Of a stretch of 64,000 nucleotides of DNA, positions 25,052-33,883 are shown piece after piece. The position numbers were made by a program, and so were the translations under genes. Positions within the stretch are counted from its first letter, which is position 1; each line of letters begins with the position of its first letter. The stretch is taken from assembly GCF_022701295.1 (NCBI RefSeq), contig NZ_CP033204.1, positions 2,604,001-2,668,000 of the forward strand. The letters are read 5' to 3'. The notes beneath the pieces are model-generated. The model searched no databases, was not told where the DNA came from, and saw nothing but the letters and a program-made list of their open reading frames with translations. Source of the stretch: Sphingopyxis sp. YF1 (GTDB lineage: Bacteria > Pseudomonadota > Alphaproteobacteria > Sphingomonadales > Sphingomonadaceae).

Positions 25052-26272
25052 TCAAAGTCCGGCTAGGTTCTGCAACTGGAGGATCGGCAGCAGGATGGCA
25101 AGGATGATGAGGGCGACGCACGACCCCATAACGACAATTATGACAGGTTCGAGAAGCGCCATCGAGGCGGCGGTAAAACGGTCGAACTCGCGCTCGAGAT
25201 AGTCGGCAGCGCGTTCGAGCATCTGCTCGAGGCGCCCTGCGCTCTCGCCGCTCGCGGTCATGTAGACCAGCAGCGGCGGAAAGACTCCGGCATCGCGCAA
25301 GGCGGCCGACAGGCTGCCCCCCGCGCGCACCTGGTCGACGATCGCCGCGGTGGCGCCGGCAAGCGCCGCGTTGCGGATCGTCGGCACCGTCAGGCGCAGC
25401 CCCTCGACCAGTGGCAACCGGCTGGACACCATCGTCGACAGCGTACGCGCGAAACGCGCGGCGTAGAGATCGCGTAGCAGCCGCCCGAGCACGGGCAGGC
25501 GCAGCAGCCGCGCATCGACGCGCGCCTTGAATACTGGACGGCGCATCGCCGCGACCCAGCCGAAAATGCTCGCTGCGAGCAGCAAGGCGATCAGCCACCA
25601 CCAGTTCGCCGCGAAGTTCGAGACGGCGATCACCGCGCGGGTCAGAAAGGGCAATTGCTGCCCGGTGTCGGTGAACTGCTCGACGACGCGCGGCACGACA
25701 AAGATCATCAGCGCCGCGACGACGCCGATCGCGACCACTGCCAGCACGATCGGATAGGCAAGCGCGGCGATCAGCTTGCCGCGCACCTCGGCCTGGCGCT
25801 CAAGCAGGTCGGCGAGCCGCGCGAGGATCACTGTCAGACTGCCCGTCGTCTCGCCGGCGGCGACCATCGCACGGTAGAGCGGCGGGAAACTGTGCGGTTG
25901 GCGGGCCATTGCATCGCCGAGGCGTCGCCCCTCGAGCAGGCCGGCATGGATGTCGCCGATCACCGCGCGCGCGCTTTCGGCCTCGCTCTGGCGCGTCAGC
26001 GTGCGCAGCGCTTCTTCGAGCGGCGCGACCTCCGCAAGTGTCGCGAGCTGGCGGGTGAAGAGCGCGAGGTCCTTGCTGCTCAATCGAGTCCGGCGAAAGG
26101 CGAGCAGCGAACGGCCCGCAGGCTTCGCCCCCGCCGCCTCGACCGCAACGATGTGGAACCTGCGGGCGACAAGGTCGGCCCACGCCGCATCGTCGTTGAC
26201 GGCAGTCAGCCGTCCCTTGCGCTCGCGGCCCTGCGGATCGATCGCCACATAGCGATAATCAGGCATCGACAT
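25052..26272 (-). CDS. gspF: T2SS inner-membrane platform protein GspF
   Basis: A 406-residue GspF: two repeated T2SSF cytoplasmic helical domains, each followed by membrane helices ('AYPIVLAVVAIGVVAALMIFVVP' and the C-terminal 'LEPVIIVVMGSCVALIILAILLPI'), three helices in all. Family marks include 'FTRQLATLAEVAPLEEALRTL' and 'MTASGESAGRLEQMLERAADYLE'. It couples GspE to the platform. The start overlaps the gspE end. Confidence 0.96.
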   Translation of the reverse strand: MSMPDYRYVAIDPQGRERKGRLTAVNDDAAWADLVARRFHIVAVEAAGAKPAGRSLLAFRRTRLSSKDLALFTRQLATLAEVAPLEEALRTLTRQSEAESARAVIGDIHAGLLEGRRLGDAMARQPHSFPPLYRAMVAAGETTGSLTVILARLADLLERQAEVRGKLIAALAYPIVLAVVAIGVVAALMIFVVPRVVEQFTDTGQQLPFLTRAVIAVSNFAANWWWLIALLLAASIFGWVAAMRRPVFKARVDARLLRLPVLGRLLRDLYAARFARTLSTMVSSRLPLVEGLRLTVPTIRNAALAGATAAIVDQVRAGGSLSAALRDAGVFPPLLVYMTASGESAGRLEQMLERAADYLEREFDRFTAASMALLEPVIIVVMGSCVALIILAILLPILQLQNLAGL

Positions 26273-27752
26273 CCTCGCGCCGCGCGATGCGGATCGCTTC
26301 CTCGGCGGTGGTCAGCCCCTTTGCCACCATCGTCCGCGCCGCCGAGGCGAGCGTCGGCGATTTGAGGAAAGCGTGTTTTGCGATCATCGCCTCGTCGCCG
26401 CCATTGTAGATATAGCGACGCACGGTCTCGTCGACCTTGATCGCCTCGAATACTCCGACGCGGCCCTTGAAGCCGGTGCCGGTGCAATCGTTGCAGCCTT
26501 TGGCGCGCCAGACGACGGTGCCGATGTCGAGGCCGAGCATCGCGGCGATGCTGTTGTCGGCCTGGACCGGCTCGCGACACTGGTCGCAGAGCTTGCGGAC
26601 GAGGCGCTGCGCGATCACCGCGCGCAGCGTCGATGCCAGAAGAAAAGGCTCGACTTTCAAATCCTTGAGTCGGGTGATCGCGCCCACCGCATCGTTGGTG
26701 TGCACCGTCGACAGCACGAGGTGACCGGTGAGCGACGCCTGCACCGCGATGTCGGCGGTTTCGCGGTCGCGGATTTCGCCGACCATCACGACGTCGGGGT
26801 CCTGACGCAGGATTGCGCGCAAACCGGCGGCAAAATCGAGCCCAACCTTGGCATTCACCTGCGTCTGGCCGATGCCGTCGACGGCATATTCGACCGGATC
26901 CTCGACGGTGAGGATATTGCGCTGGCCGTCGTTCAACTGCTTGAGCGCGGCGTAGAGCGACGTCGTCTTGCCCGAGCCGGTCGGACCGGTGACGAGGATG
27001 ATCCCGTTGGGTTCGGCAAGCGCCTCGCGCAGGATCTGGTCCGCGGCGCCGGTCAGGCCGAGGATGTCGAAGTCGATCCCGGCGCTGTCCTTGTCGAGGA
27101 TGCGCATCACGACGCGTTCGCCGGCGCGGCTCGGCAGCGTCGAGACGCGGACGTCGACCGCCTTGCCCGCGAGCGTCAGGCCGATGCGCCCGTCCTGCGG
27201 CACGCGGCGTTCGGCGATGTCGAGGCGCGCCATCACCTTGATGCGGCTGACGACAACGGGGGCGACGTGCGGCGGCATGCGCAGATGTTCGCGCAGCACG
27301 CCGTCGGTGCGCATGCGGACGACTAGCCCGCTTTCATAAGGTTCGATGTGGATGTCGCTGACGCCCTGCCGCACCGCTTCGGCGATGATCGCGTTGATCA
27401 GCCGGATCGCGGGTGCGTCGTCGGCGCTGTCGAGGAGGTCCTCGGCGCTGGGCAGGCTGAAATCCAGATCGCCGCCGTCGAGCGATCCCGCCATCGCCGC
27501 GGCCGACGCATCGACGGCATAATGGTCCGAGAGCAGCCGGTCGAAATCGGCACTATCGGCGGTAGTGACGGTGAGCGGCGCCGCGAGATAGCGCTTCACC
27601 TCGATCAGCACCGCGGGATCGCTGCCCCCGCGCAGCGTCGCCCGCCACACACCATCCTCCCCCGGCGCGATGACCACGCCGTGGGTGCGGGCAAAGCCGT
27701 AGGGGATATCGACCGGCGCCGGGGGAGCGGCGATCGGTTCGGGATCGGTCAC
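26259..27752 (-). CDS. gspE: T2SS ATPase GspE
   Basis: A 497-residue secretion ATPase. It has an N1 domain, then the conserved 'IHIEPYESGLVVRMRTDG', Walker A 'GPTGSGKTTSLYAAL', the Asp box 'ILTVEDPVEYAVDGIGQTQVN', Walker B 'DPDVVMVGEIRDRETADIA', the His box and the tetracysteine zinc domain (CDQC...CNDC). It starts at GTG 27752 with GGAGAG upstream and a GTGA overlap with gspD. It powers pseudopilus assembly. Confidence 0.97.
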   Translation of the reverse strand: MTDPEPIAAPPAPVDIPYGFARTHGVVIAPGEDGVWRATLRGGSDPAVLIEVKRYLAAPLTVTTADSADFDRLLSDHYAVDASAAAMAGSLDGGDLDFSLPSAEDLLDSADDAPAIRLINAIIAEAVRQGVSDIHIEPYESGLVVRMRTDGVLREHLRMPPHVAPVVVSRIKVMARLDIAERRVPQDGRIGLTLAGKAVDVRVSTLPSRAGERVVMRILDKDSAGIDFDILGLTGAADQILREALAEPNGIILVTGPTGSGKTTSLYAALKQLNDGQRNILTVEDPVEYAVDGIGQTQVNAKVGLDFAAGLRAILRQDPDVVMVGEIRDRETADIAVQASLTGHLVLSTVHTNDAVGAITRLKDLKVEPFLLASTLRAVIAQRLVRKLCDQCREPVQADNSIAAMLGLDIGTVVWRAKGCNDCTGTGFKGRVGVFEAIKVDETVRRYIYNGGDEAMIAKHAFLKSPTLASAARTMVAKGLTTAEEAIRIARREDVDA

Positions 27753-29953
27753 GGAAACTCTCCGGGCGGGGGCGCGGGCGCCTCCGAAATCGAGGGGGGA
27801 ACGTCGGTGGTCGAGATCGTCCCGCCCTCGCTGCGCAGCGCGGGGAGGTTGACCGGCCCGACGGTGATGTCGGTGGGCTGCGGCGGCGACGGCGGGGTCG
27901 CGCCCATATAGTCGCGGACGAGCGTGTCGATCGCGGGTTCATCGTCGGGGTTCCGGCGCAGCTGGGTGTCGCGGATATAGCCGTAGCGGCGCGCGGTCAG
28001 CGCGGCATTGTCCTCGCGGTTGCGCAGGATCGTCGGCCGGATGAAGACCATCAAATTGGTCTTGGCACGCGTCCGGCTGCGCGATTTGAACAGTTCGCCG
28101 AGCAAGGGAATGTCGCTGAGCAGCGGCACGCGCTGGAGCGTCCGCCGCTCATCGTCGTTGAGCAGTCCGCCGATCGCGAGAATCTCGCCGTCGTCGACGG
28201 TCAGCACGGTTTCGAAGGCCCGCTTGTTGAGGATGAGGTCGCTGTTGCGCGACGAGACGGGGCCCGCGACGCTCGACACTTCCTGACGGAGGAACAGCTT
28301 GACCTCGCCCGCGCCGTTGACCTGCGGCGTGACCTCGAGCTTGATGCCGACCTCCTCGCGCTGGACGGTGCGGAAGGCATTGTCGAAATTATCGCTGAGC
28401 GCCTCGCCCGTCGTGATCGGGACTTCCTGTCCGACGAGGAATTTCGCCGCCTGATTGTCGAGCGTCACGATATGCGGCGTCGCGAGCAGGTTCGACGTGG
28501 TGTCGGAGCGCACCGCGTTGATGATCGCGCCGAACACGGTGTTCTTGCCGATATCCCCGGCGAAGCCCGCGAAGCCGCCGGTCGCCGACAGGAGCGACGC
28601 CGCGGCGGCTTCCTGGAGGCTGTTGCCGAGCGAGCTTGTCGTCTGCGTCACCGTGGTGGTGCCGTTGACCGTCGTCGTCTGCTGCGACAGCTGGTTCGCG
28701 GCGATGGCGCCGCCGATCGTCAGAATGTTGGGCTGGGCATTGGTGTAGCTGGTCGCGACAAAGGGAATATTCTTGCCGCCGAGCAGGAACTGGACGCCCA
28801 GCTGTTTCGCGGCATCGTCGCCGATTTCGACCACGATCGCCTCGACCAGAACCTGTTCGCGGCGGCTGTCGAGCTGGCGGATCAGTTCGCCGAGCATCCG
28901 CTGCACTTCGCTGTTGGCGGCGACGATGATCGCGTTCGCGCCCTCGTAGCGGGTGACGATCGCGGGGCCGCGCGTCGCGATGCTGCCGCCCGCGCCGCCG
29001 ACCGCGGCCGGGGCGGGCGCAGCAGCCGAGACAGGGGCCGCCGACGTGCTGCCGCCCGACGGGGTCGATGACGAGGAAGCCGGCGGCAAGCCGGCCTTTT
29101 GCGCGGGATCGCTGCCCCCGCCGACGAGTTGCTGGATCGTCGGCAACAGGGTTTCGGCATTGGCGTGCTGGAGCCAGTAGACGCGGAGTTCGGTGCCACC
29201 CGCCGCCTTGGCGTCGAGGTCGTTCGCCATCACGACGAAGCGCGCGACGAGCGCCTGGTCGCCGCGCAGCGCGATCGCGTTGCTGCTGTCGATCGGCACG
29301 ATCGCGACGGGCGACTGCGCGCCCTCGCCCGCCGCAGGCACGAGCGCCTGGAGCGCGGCGGCGATTTCGCGCGCGCCGGCATTTTTGAGCGTGACGATCT
29401 GGCTGGTGGTCGTGTCGCGGTCGATGCTGCCCGCGAGCGCGCGGATGCGGCGGATATTGTCGGCGAAGTCGGCGACCACAAGGCTGTTGGCGTTGCGGTT
29501 CGCGGTCAGCGAACCCTGCGGACTGACCAGCGGGCGCAGCGTTTCGACCGCCGCGACCGCGTCGATGTGGCGCAGGCGGATAATCTCGGTCACGAACTGG
29601 TTCTGCGCCGCGCCGCTGCCGCCGATGCGGCCGGGCTGCGCCGCCGCGCCGTCGATCGGCTGGATGCGATAGGCGCCGTTCGGGCCGGGGACCGCGACGA
29701 GGCCGTTCGAGCGCAGCGTGGCGAGGAAAATCTCGAAATATTCGCTGCGCGACAGCGGCCGATCGGTGACCACCGACACCTTGCCATTGACGCGCCCGTC
29801 GATGACGAAGGTGCGCCCGGTGATCCGCGCCGCATCCTGGATGAAGGCGCGGATATCGGCGTCGCGGACGTTAAGCGTATATTGCGCGGACGCCGGGAGG
29901 GGCGCGGCCGAAACCAGTGCGGCGGCAAGCATCAGGGACAGTTTGAGACGCAT
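27749..29953 (-). CDS. gspD: T2SS outer-membrane secretin GspD
   Basis: A 734-residue secretin: signal peptide ('LMLAAALVSAAPLPASAQ'), N0 domain ('YTLNVRDADIRAFIQDAARITGRTFVID'), N1-N3 repeats with a Ser/Ala/Pro-rich loop at about 285-325, and the secretin core ('ATPHIVTLDNQAAKFLVGQEVPI', 'VGIKLEVTPQVNGAGEVKLFLRQEVSSV', 'PLLSDIPLLGELFKSR'). It forms the outer-membrane channel. It begins five bases after gspC. Confidence 0.97.
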   Translation of the reverse strand: MRLKLSLMLAAALVSAAPLPASAQYTLNVRDADIRAFIQDAARITGRTFVIDGRVNGKVSVVTDRPLSRSEYFEIFLATLRSNGLVAVPGPNGAYRIQPIDGAAAQPGRIGGSGAAQNQFVTEIIRLRHIDAVAAVETLRPLVSPQGSLTANRNANSLVVADFADNIRRIRALAGSIDRDTTTSQIVTLKNAGAREIAAALQALVPAAGEGAQSPVAIVPIDSSNAIALRGDQALVARFVVMANDLDAKAAGGTELRVYWLQHANAETLLPTIQQLVGGGSDPAQKAGLPPASSSSTPSGGSTSAAPVSAAAPAPAAVGGAGGSIATRGPAIVTRYEGANAIIVAANSEVQRMLGELIRQLDSRREQVLVEAIVVEIGDDAAKQLGVQFLLGGKNIPFVATSYTNAQPNILTIGGAIAANQLSQQTTTVNGTTTVTQTTSSLGNSLQEAAAASLLSATGGFAGFAGDIGKNTVFGAIINAVRSDTTSNLLATPHIVTLDNQAAKFLVGQEVPITTGEALSDNFDNAFRTVQREEVGIKLEVTPQVNGAGEVKLFLRQEVSSVAGPVSSRNSDLILNKRAFETVLTVDDGEILAIGGLLNDDERRTLQRVPLLSDIPLLGELFKSRSRTRAKTNLMVFIRPTILRNREDNAALTARRYGYIRDTQLRRNPDDEPAIDTLVRDYMGATPPSPPQPTDITVGPVNLPALRSEGGTISTTDVPPSISEAPAPPPGEFP

Positions 29954-29958
29954 AAACT

Positions 29959-30828
29959 CTACTTCGAGACAAATATGGCGATGGGAACGACGCTGGCGCC
30001 GCGTTCGACCTCGAGCGAGAGGCGCGCGCCGGGAGTCAGCTGACCCGCGAGCGCGGCGGCGTCGCCCGCCGAGCCGATCGGCCGGCCGTTGACGCCGCGG
30101 ATCACGTCGCCGGGGCGCAGGCCCGCGGCGCGGAAGGCCGCCCCGTCGCCCTGCGACTGGACGGTGACGCCGGTAACGCGCCCGTCCTCGGTACGCGGCG
30201 CGAAGCCGACGCCCGCCTTGAGCGCGGCGGGCGAAAGTTCGCCGCCGGTCGCCGGGGCAGCCCCCACTTCGGGGGTCGGCGCGGGCAACGGGGTCGCGGG
30301 CGCGGCGACCGCGGCCTCGCCGCTCTGGTCGAGGAACAGGCTTTCGCGCGCACCGCCGCGATCGAGCAGCACATGGTCGAAGGCGACGCCGGCAAGCTTG
30401 ACCCCCGGCGCGATCTCGTCGCCGACGGCATAGCTCGACTGCACCCCGTCCTCGCCAGCGATGATCGCCGAACCGCCGCCGGTCGCCTCGTTGAGGTTGA
30501 TGCCGTAGAGCGTCAGGCCGAGCGCGGTGACGGTGGCGTTCGCGGCGCCCTGTCCCCCGGTACGGAAAAAAGGGTCGAAGCTGGCGAAGAGCGCGCGGCG
30601 TTCGGCGGGCGAGGCGATCACCGCCGCCTGCGGTTGCCACGCGCCGAGCGGCGACAGCGGCACGATCAGCGCCCAGACGAGGCGCACCGCCTGCCAGACG
30701 AGAAGGAAGCCGAGCAGTCCGGCAAGGAGGAGCGGCGCGAGCGCGCGCGGCGATTTGCGGCGCGGGCGCAGCCATGCCGGCAGCGCACGCGGCAACCGAA
30801 CGGCCGATCCGGACATCAGCGTCGCCAT
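29959..30828 (-). CDS. gspC: T2SS inner-membrane clamp protein GspC
   Basis: A 289-residue GspC: cytoplasmic start, one membrane helix at about 31-55 ('APLLLAGLLGFLLVWQAVRLVWAL'), HR domain binding the secretin ('LGLTLYGINLNEATGGGSAIIAGEDGVQSSY'), and a C-terminal PDZ domain ('GLRPGDVIRGVNGRPIGSAGDAAALAGQL'). It is the first gene of the operon. The ribosome site is weak. A run of PhoB-box-like heptamers lies 59-98 bp upstream. Confidence 0.95.
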   Translation of the reverse strand: MATLMSGSAVRLPRALPAWLRPRRKSPRALAPLLLAGLLGFLLVWQAVRLVWALIVPLSPLGAWQPQAAVIASPAERRALFASFDPFFRTGGQGAANATVTALGLTLYGINLNEATGGGSAIIAGEDGVQSSYAVGDEIAPGVKLAGVAFDHVLLDRGGARESLFLDQSGEAAVAAPATPLPAPTPEVGAAPATGGELSPAALKAGVGFAPRTEDGRVTGVTVQSQGDGAAFRAAGLRPGDVIRGVNGRPIGSAGDAAALAGQLTPGARLSLEVERGASVVPIAIFVSK

Positions 30829-30886
30829 GAAATCTGCCCAAACCCCCGACTGAAATTGCGTCTCGCGAATCGCCTAGGCGCGATCG

Positions 30887-30926
30887 GTGACAATCAGTTG
30901 ACGGGAAGATTACAGTTTTTTGTCAG
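30887..30926 (-). promoter_or_regulatory. Pho-box-like heptamer array upstream of gspC
   Basis: On the minus strand, heptamers CTGACAA (30926-30920), CTGTAAT (30915-30909), CCGTCAA (30904-30898) and TTGTCAC (30893-30887) start exactly 11 bp apart, separated by four-base spacers. This is the architecture of PhoB binding sites (CTGTCAT repeats with 11-bp pitch). It is placed where an activator would act for gspC. Confidence 0.65.
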
Positions 30927-30969
30927 AGGGGCGAGTCCGGGGTGCGGCGGCTCGCCGCATGGGGCCTTC

Positions 30970-31098
30970 GCGTGCCCAGGCCACGGGGGGAGCGGCAACC
31001 CGCGGGGCCGACGGAGGGGCATGGACGCAGCGTCGACGCCCCTCCACCACGCCCTTCGGGCGTGGTCCCCCTCCCCGCCGCCTTGCGGCAGGGAGGAT
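30970..31098 (-). repeat. Palindromic repeat element, copy 2 (inverted relative to copy 1)
   Basis: The segment between gspC and the TonB receptor aligns with the reverse complement of the 11418-11547 element: shared blocks include CGACGGAGGGGC, CCCCTCCACCA, GGTCCCCCTCCCC and the end CAGGGAGGAT (31089-31098). The left terminal repeat is decayed. It lies directly after the receptor stop and could act as a 3' hairpin for that transcript. Confidence 0.65.
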
Positions 31099-31104
31099 TT
31101 TTCA

Positions 31105-33795
31105 TCAGAATTTCAGCGACGCGCTCAGCGAAAAACTGCGACCGAGCTTGTAACGGTTGAAGAAGATGCGGTTGTCGCCCGATTCCTGCACTTCCTTGTA
31201 GGTGCGCCCGGTCAGGTTGCGCGCCTCGAACTTGAGCTCGATTTCCTTCTTGAACAGCGTCAGCCCCTGGCGCGCGACGAAGTCGAGCTGGATTCCGGGC
31301 TTTTCCATCAGGTCGGGCTGCCCCGACGGACCACGGCTGGTGACGCGCGGGCTGGCATAGGTCAGGAGCAGCGTCTGCTGCGACAATTTGTCCTGATCCT
31401 CGAGTCCGATCTGGACGTTGACCAGATGGTCCGACTGGCCGGTGAGCGGCGTGCCGTCGGTGAAGAAGTTCGCGGCATCCTGGACGATGCCGTTGATCAC
31501 CGTCGTGTCGCCGTCGCCGACCGAAATGTCGGACCGGGTCCAGGTATAGTTTCCGATCAGCACGAGGCGGCGGCTCTGCCAGAAGGGCGCATCCGACAGC
31601 GTGTCGAGCGGAACATATTTCTGCAGCTCGAACTCGGCGCCGTAGAGCTTCGCCTTGGGCGCGTTGGCATAGCTGGTGTTCACCGACGAATCCGAGATCG
31701 AGGTATAGGCCTCGATCGGCTTGTCGATCGATTTGTAGAAGCCCGCGACGGTGAAGCGCTGGTCGCGTCCGAAATACCATTCGTAACGCGCTTCGGCATT
31801 CCACAATTCGCTGTCGGTCAGCGACGGGTTGCCGCGGAACAGGCGGTTCGATTCGGGGTCCTGGTACACCTGCGCCACGAGTTCGCGGAACTGCGGGCGC
31901 GCGATCGTCTTCGACCCGCTGAGCCGCAGCTGCATGTCGGGCGCGACTTCCCAGGTCAGCGTCACCGCGGGCAGCCAATAGTCGTTGGCAAGGTTGGTCG
32001 GGACGATCGACGACGCGCCCGAATTGAACAGGTCGATCGGCGACACCGCCTGGCGGGCGTCCTCGTAACGCACGCCCGCGTTGATGTTGACCCCCGGGGT
32101 CAGTTCGGCCTGGAGCTGAGCATAACCCGCGTGCGTGCGGAGCTTGGCGTCGAAGGCCGCCGTCCCGTCCTGCGCCGAGGTTTCGAGCAGCGTGATGTCG
32201 TAGAGCTGGATCGTCGCGTCGGAGAGCAGATAGTCGGGGCGCAATTGCTGCACCGCGACCGGCAGGTTCGACGCGCGGAACTGGAAGGCGCGGCGTTCGG
32301 ACACGCGGTGCGTGTCGCTGTAGGCGTAGCCGACCGTCGCGCTGATTTGCGGCGCGATTTCGTACGACAGGTCGACACCGCCCGACCACAGATCCTCATT
32401 CAGGTCCGAAAAGGCGATCGTCGCGTCGCCGCGGTTGCCGCCAAGATCGTTGACGAACTTGTCGCCGACCGGGTCCTGCGCGGTGGGCAGGTTGGTGCGG
32501 ACATAGGTGAAGCTGCGTTCGTATGGCGCTTCGCGCTGCGAATTGGCGTAGCCGCCGCGCAGGTCGAGCTTGAACCGGTCGAAATGGAATTCGCCGACGA
32601 ACTGGGTGTTGATCAGCTGGCGTTCGTACCAGGCGGTGTCCTGCTTCATGATGTCGCGGCCGACCTGGTTCGCGTCGGTGCCGAGCGCGAGCCGCGCCTG
32701 CTTGAGCGTGTCGCGGATATAAAGGTTGGTCCAGCGCAGCTTGTGCTCGCCGAGTTCGAGCCCGAAGCCGAGCAGGCCGTTGACGACGACGCGGTTGTCG
32801 GTGACGACGCGGTTGTAGCTCGTCTGCGGATCGCCCGACAGGTCGGCCTCGACCGAGGTCTGTTGCAGCGTGTCGCGCGTGCGCCACTTGTTGCTGATCC
32901 CGGCGGTCGCGATGATGCCGAGTTCGCCGTCGGACATCGGGATCGTCAGCCCGCCGGTGAGCCCCGCCGACCAGTTGACCGGGATATGGTTGTTCTGCTG
33001 GAGCAGCGCGGTCGGCGCGTTGACGAGCTGCATCGCCATCGCCTGCAGGTCCTGGCGGCTGAAATCGGCGCCGTCGATGATCGGCTTGCCGCTGGCGAAG
33101 GCCGATTTGAGCAGGTCGGGCACGTCGCGCGTGCCGTCGTCGAAACCGGTCCAGTCGGCGTCGCCGCCATAATAGGTGTAGCCGAGCTCGTTCGTCGTCT
33201 CGCTGTCCCAGCCGATGCCGCCCGAGACGGTCAGGAAATTCTCGCGCGGGGTCGATTTGGTGGTGAGGTTGATCACCCCGCCGCCGAATTCGCCGGGGAA
33301 GTTCGCCGAATAGCTTTTCTGGACGAGCGTCGAATCGATCACGTTCGACGGAAAGATGTCGAGCGGGACGACGCGCTTGAGCGGTTCGGGGCTGGGCAGC
33401 GGCGACCCGTTGAGCAGCGCGAGCGAATAGCGGTCGCCGAGCCCGCGGACATAGACGAAACCGCCGCCGACCACCGACAGGCCGGTGACGCGCTGGAGCG
33501 AGCCCGAGATGTCGCCCTCGCCGGTGCGCGCGATATCGGCCGAGGACAGCACCGAGACGACCTCGGGCGTCGCGCGGACGACATTGGGGGTGTAGCGGCC
33601 GGTGACGACGATCTCCTGGTTCGCGCCGCCGGGGATCGAGACGTCGGCCTCGTCCTCCGCCGGCGTCGCCGCGTCGGCGGCCGGCGGCGTTTCGGCGGCC
33701 GCCCCCGCGGGCGCGGCGTCCTGTGCCAGTGCGGCGGGCGAGACCATCGCCGATGAGAGGAGCAGCATGCTGGCGAAAAGCGACCTGTTGGTCAT
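31105..33795 (-). CDS. TonB-dependent outer-membrane receptor paired with ElpS-like lipoprotein
   Basis: An 896-residue receptor: signal peptide ('ASMLLLSSAMVSPAALA'), an Ala/Pro-rich acidic spacer, plug domain ('QEIVVTGRYTPNVVRATPEVVSVL', 'VRGLGDRYSLALLNGSPLPSPEPLKRVVPLDIFPSNVI') and a beta-barrel ending in an aromatic strand ('LSASLKF'). The ATG at 33795 leaves AGGGG ten bases upstream. It follows the lipoprotein gene with an 88-bp gap containing a hairpin. A receptor next to an ElpS-type lipoprotein and a T2SS operon recalls the Caulobacter arrangement. The substrate is unknown; a phosphorus-related ligand is inference from the promoter. Confidence 0.9.
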   Translation of the reverse strand: MTNRSLFASMLLLSSAMVSPAALAQDAAPAGAAAETPPAADAATPAEDEADVSIPGGANQEIVVTGRYTPNVVRATPEVVSVLSSADIARTGEGDISGSLQRVTGLSVVGGGFVYVRGLGDRYSLALLNGSPLPSPEPLKRVVPLDIFPSNVIDSTLVQKSYSANFPGEFGGGVINLTTKSTPRENFLTVSGGIGWDSETTNELGYTYYGGDADWTGFDDGTRDVPDLLKSAFASGKPIIDGADFSRQDLQAMAMQLVNAPTALLQQNNHIPVNWSAGLTGGLTIPMSDGELGIIATAGISNKWRTRDTLQQTSVEADLSGDPQTSYNRVVTDNRVVVNGLLGFGLELGEHKLRWTNLYIRDTLKQARLALGTDANQVGRDIMKQDTAWYERQLINTQFVGEFHFDRFKLDLRGGYANSQREAPYERSFTYVRTNLPTAQDPVGDKFVNDLGGNRGDATIAFSDLNEDLWSGGVDLSYEIAPQISATVGYAYSDTHRVSERRAFQFRASNLPVAVQQLRPDYLLSDATIQLYDITLLETSAQDGTAAFDAKLRTHAGYAQLQAELTPGVNINAGVRYEDARQAVSPIDLFNSGASSIVPTNLANDYWLPAVTLTWEVAPDMQLRLSGSKTIARPQFRELVAQVYQDPESNRLFRGNPSLTDSELWNAEARYEWYFGRDQRFTVAGFYKSIDKPIEAYTSISDSSVNTSYANAPKAKLYGAEFELQKYVPLDTLSDAPFWQSRRLVLIGNYTWTRSDISVGDGDTTVINGIVQDAANFFTDGTPLTGQSDHLVNVQIGLEDQDKLSQQTLLLTYASPRVTSRGPSGQPDLMEKPGIQLDFVARQGLTLFKKEIELKFEARNLTGRTYKEVQESGDNRIFFNRYKLGRSFSLSASLKF

Positions 33796-33828
33796 GGCCG
33801 TAAAAACCCCTGTTATTCGATGATAAGC

Positions 33829-33863
33829 GGAGCGGGACGCACCCTCGTGGCGCGCCCCGCTCC
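33829..33863 (-). terminator. Hairpin between the lipoprotein and receptor genes
   Basis: GGAGCGGG (33829-33836) pairs with CCCGCTCC (33856-33863) around a 19-base GC-rich loop. No U-run follows, so partial termination or mRNA stabilisation after the highly expressed lipoprotein is more likely than a full stop. Confidence 0.4.
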
Positions 33864-33883
33864 TGTTCGGGCGCGAAGGCGCG

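Noticed and set aside
30373..33756. Plus-strand open frame of 1127 codons
   Set aside because: It is antisense to gspC and the TonB receptor, has an Arg/Gly/Asp-rich shadow composition, no ribosome site and no motif. Long antisense frames are expected at this GC content.
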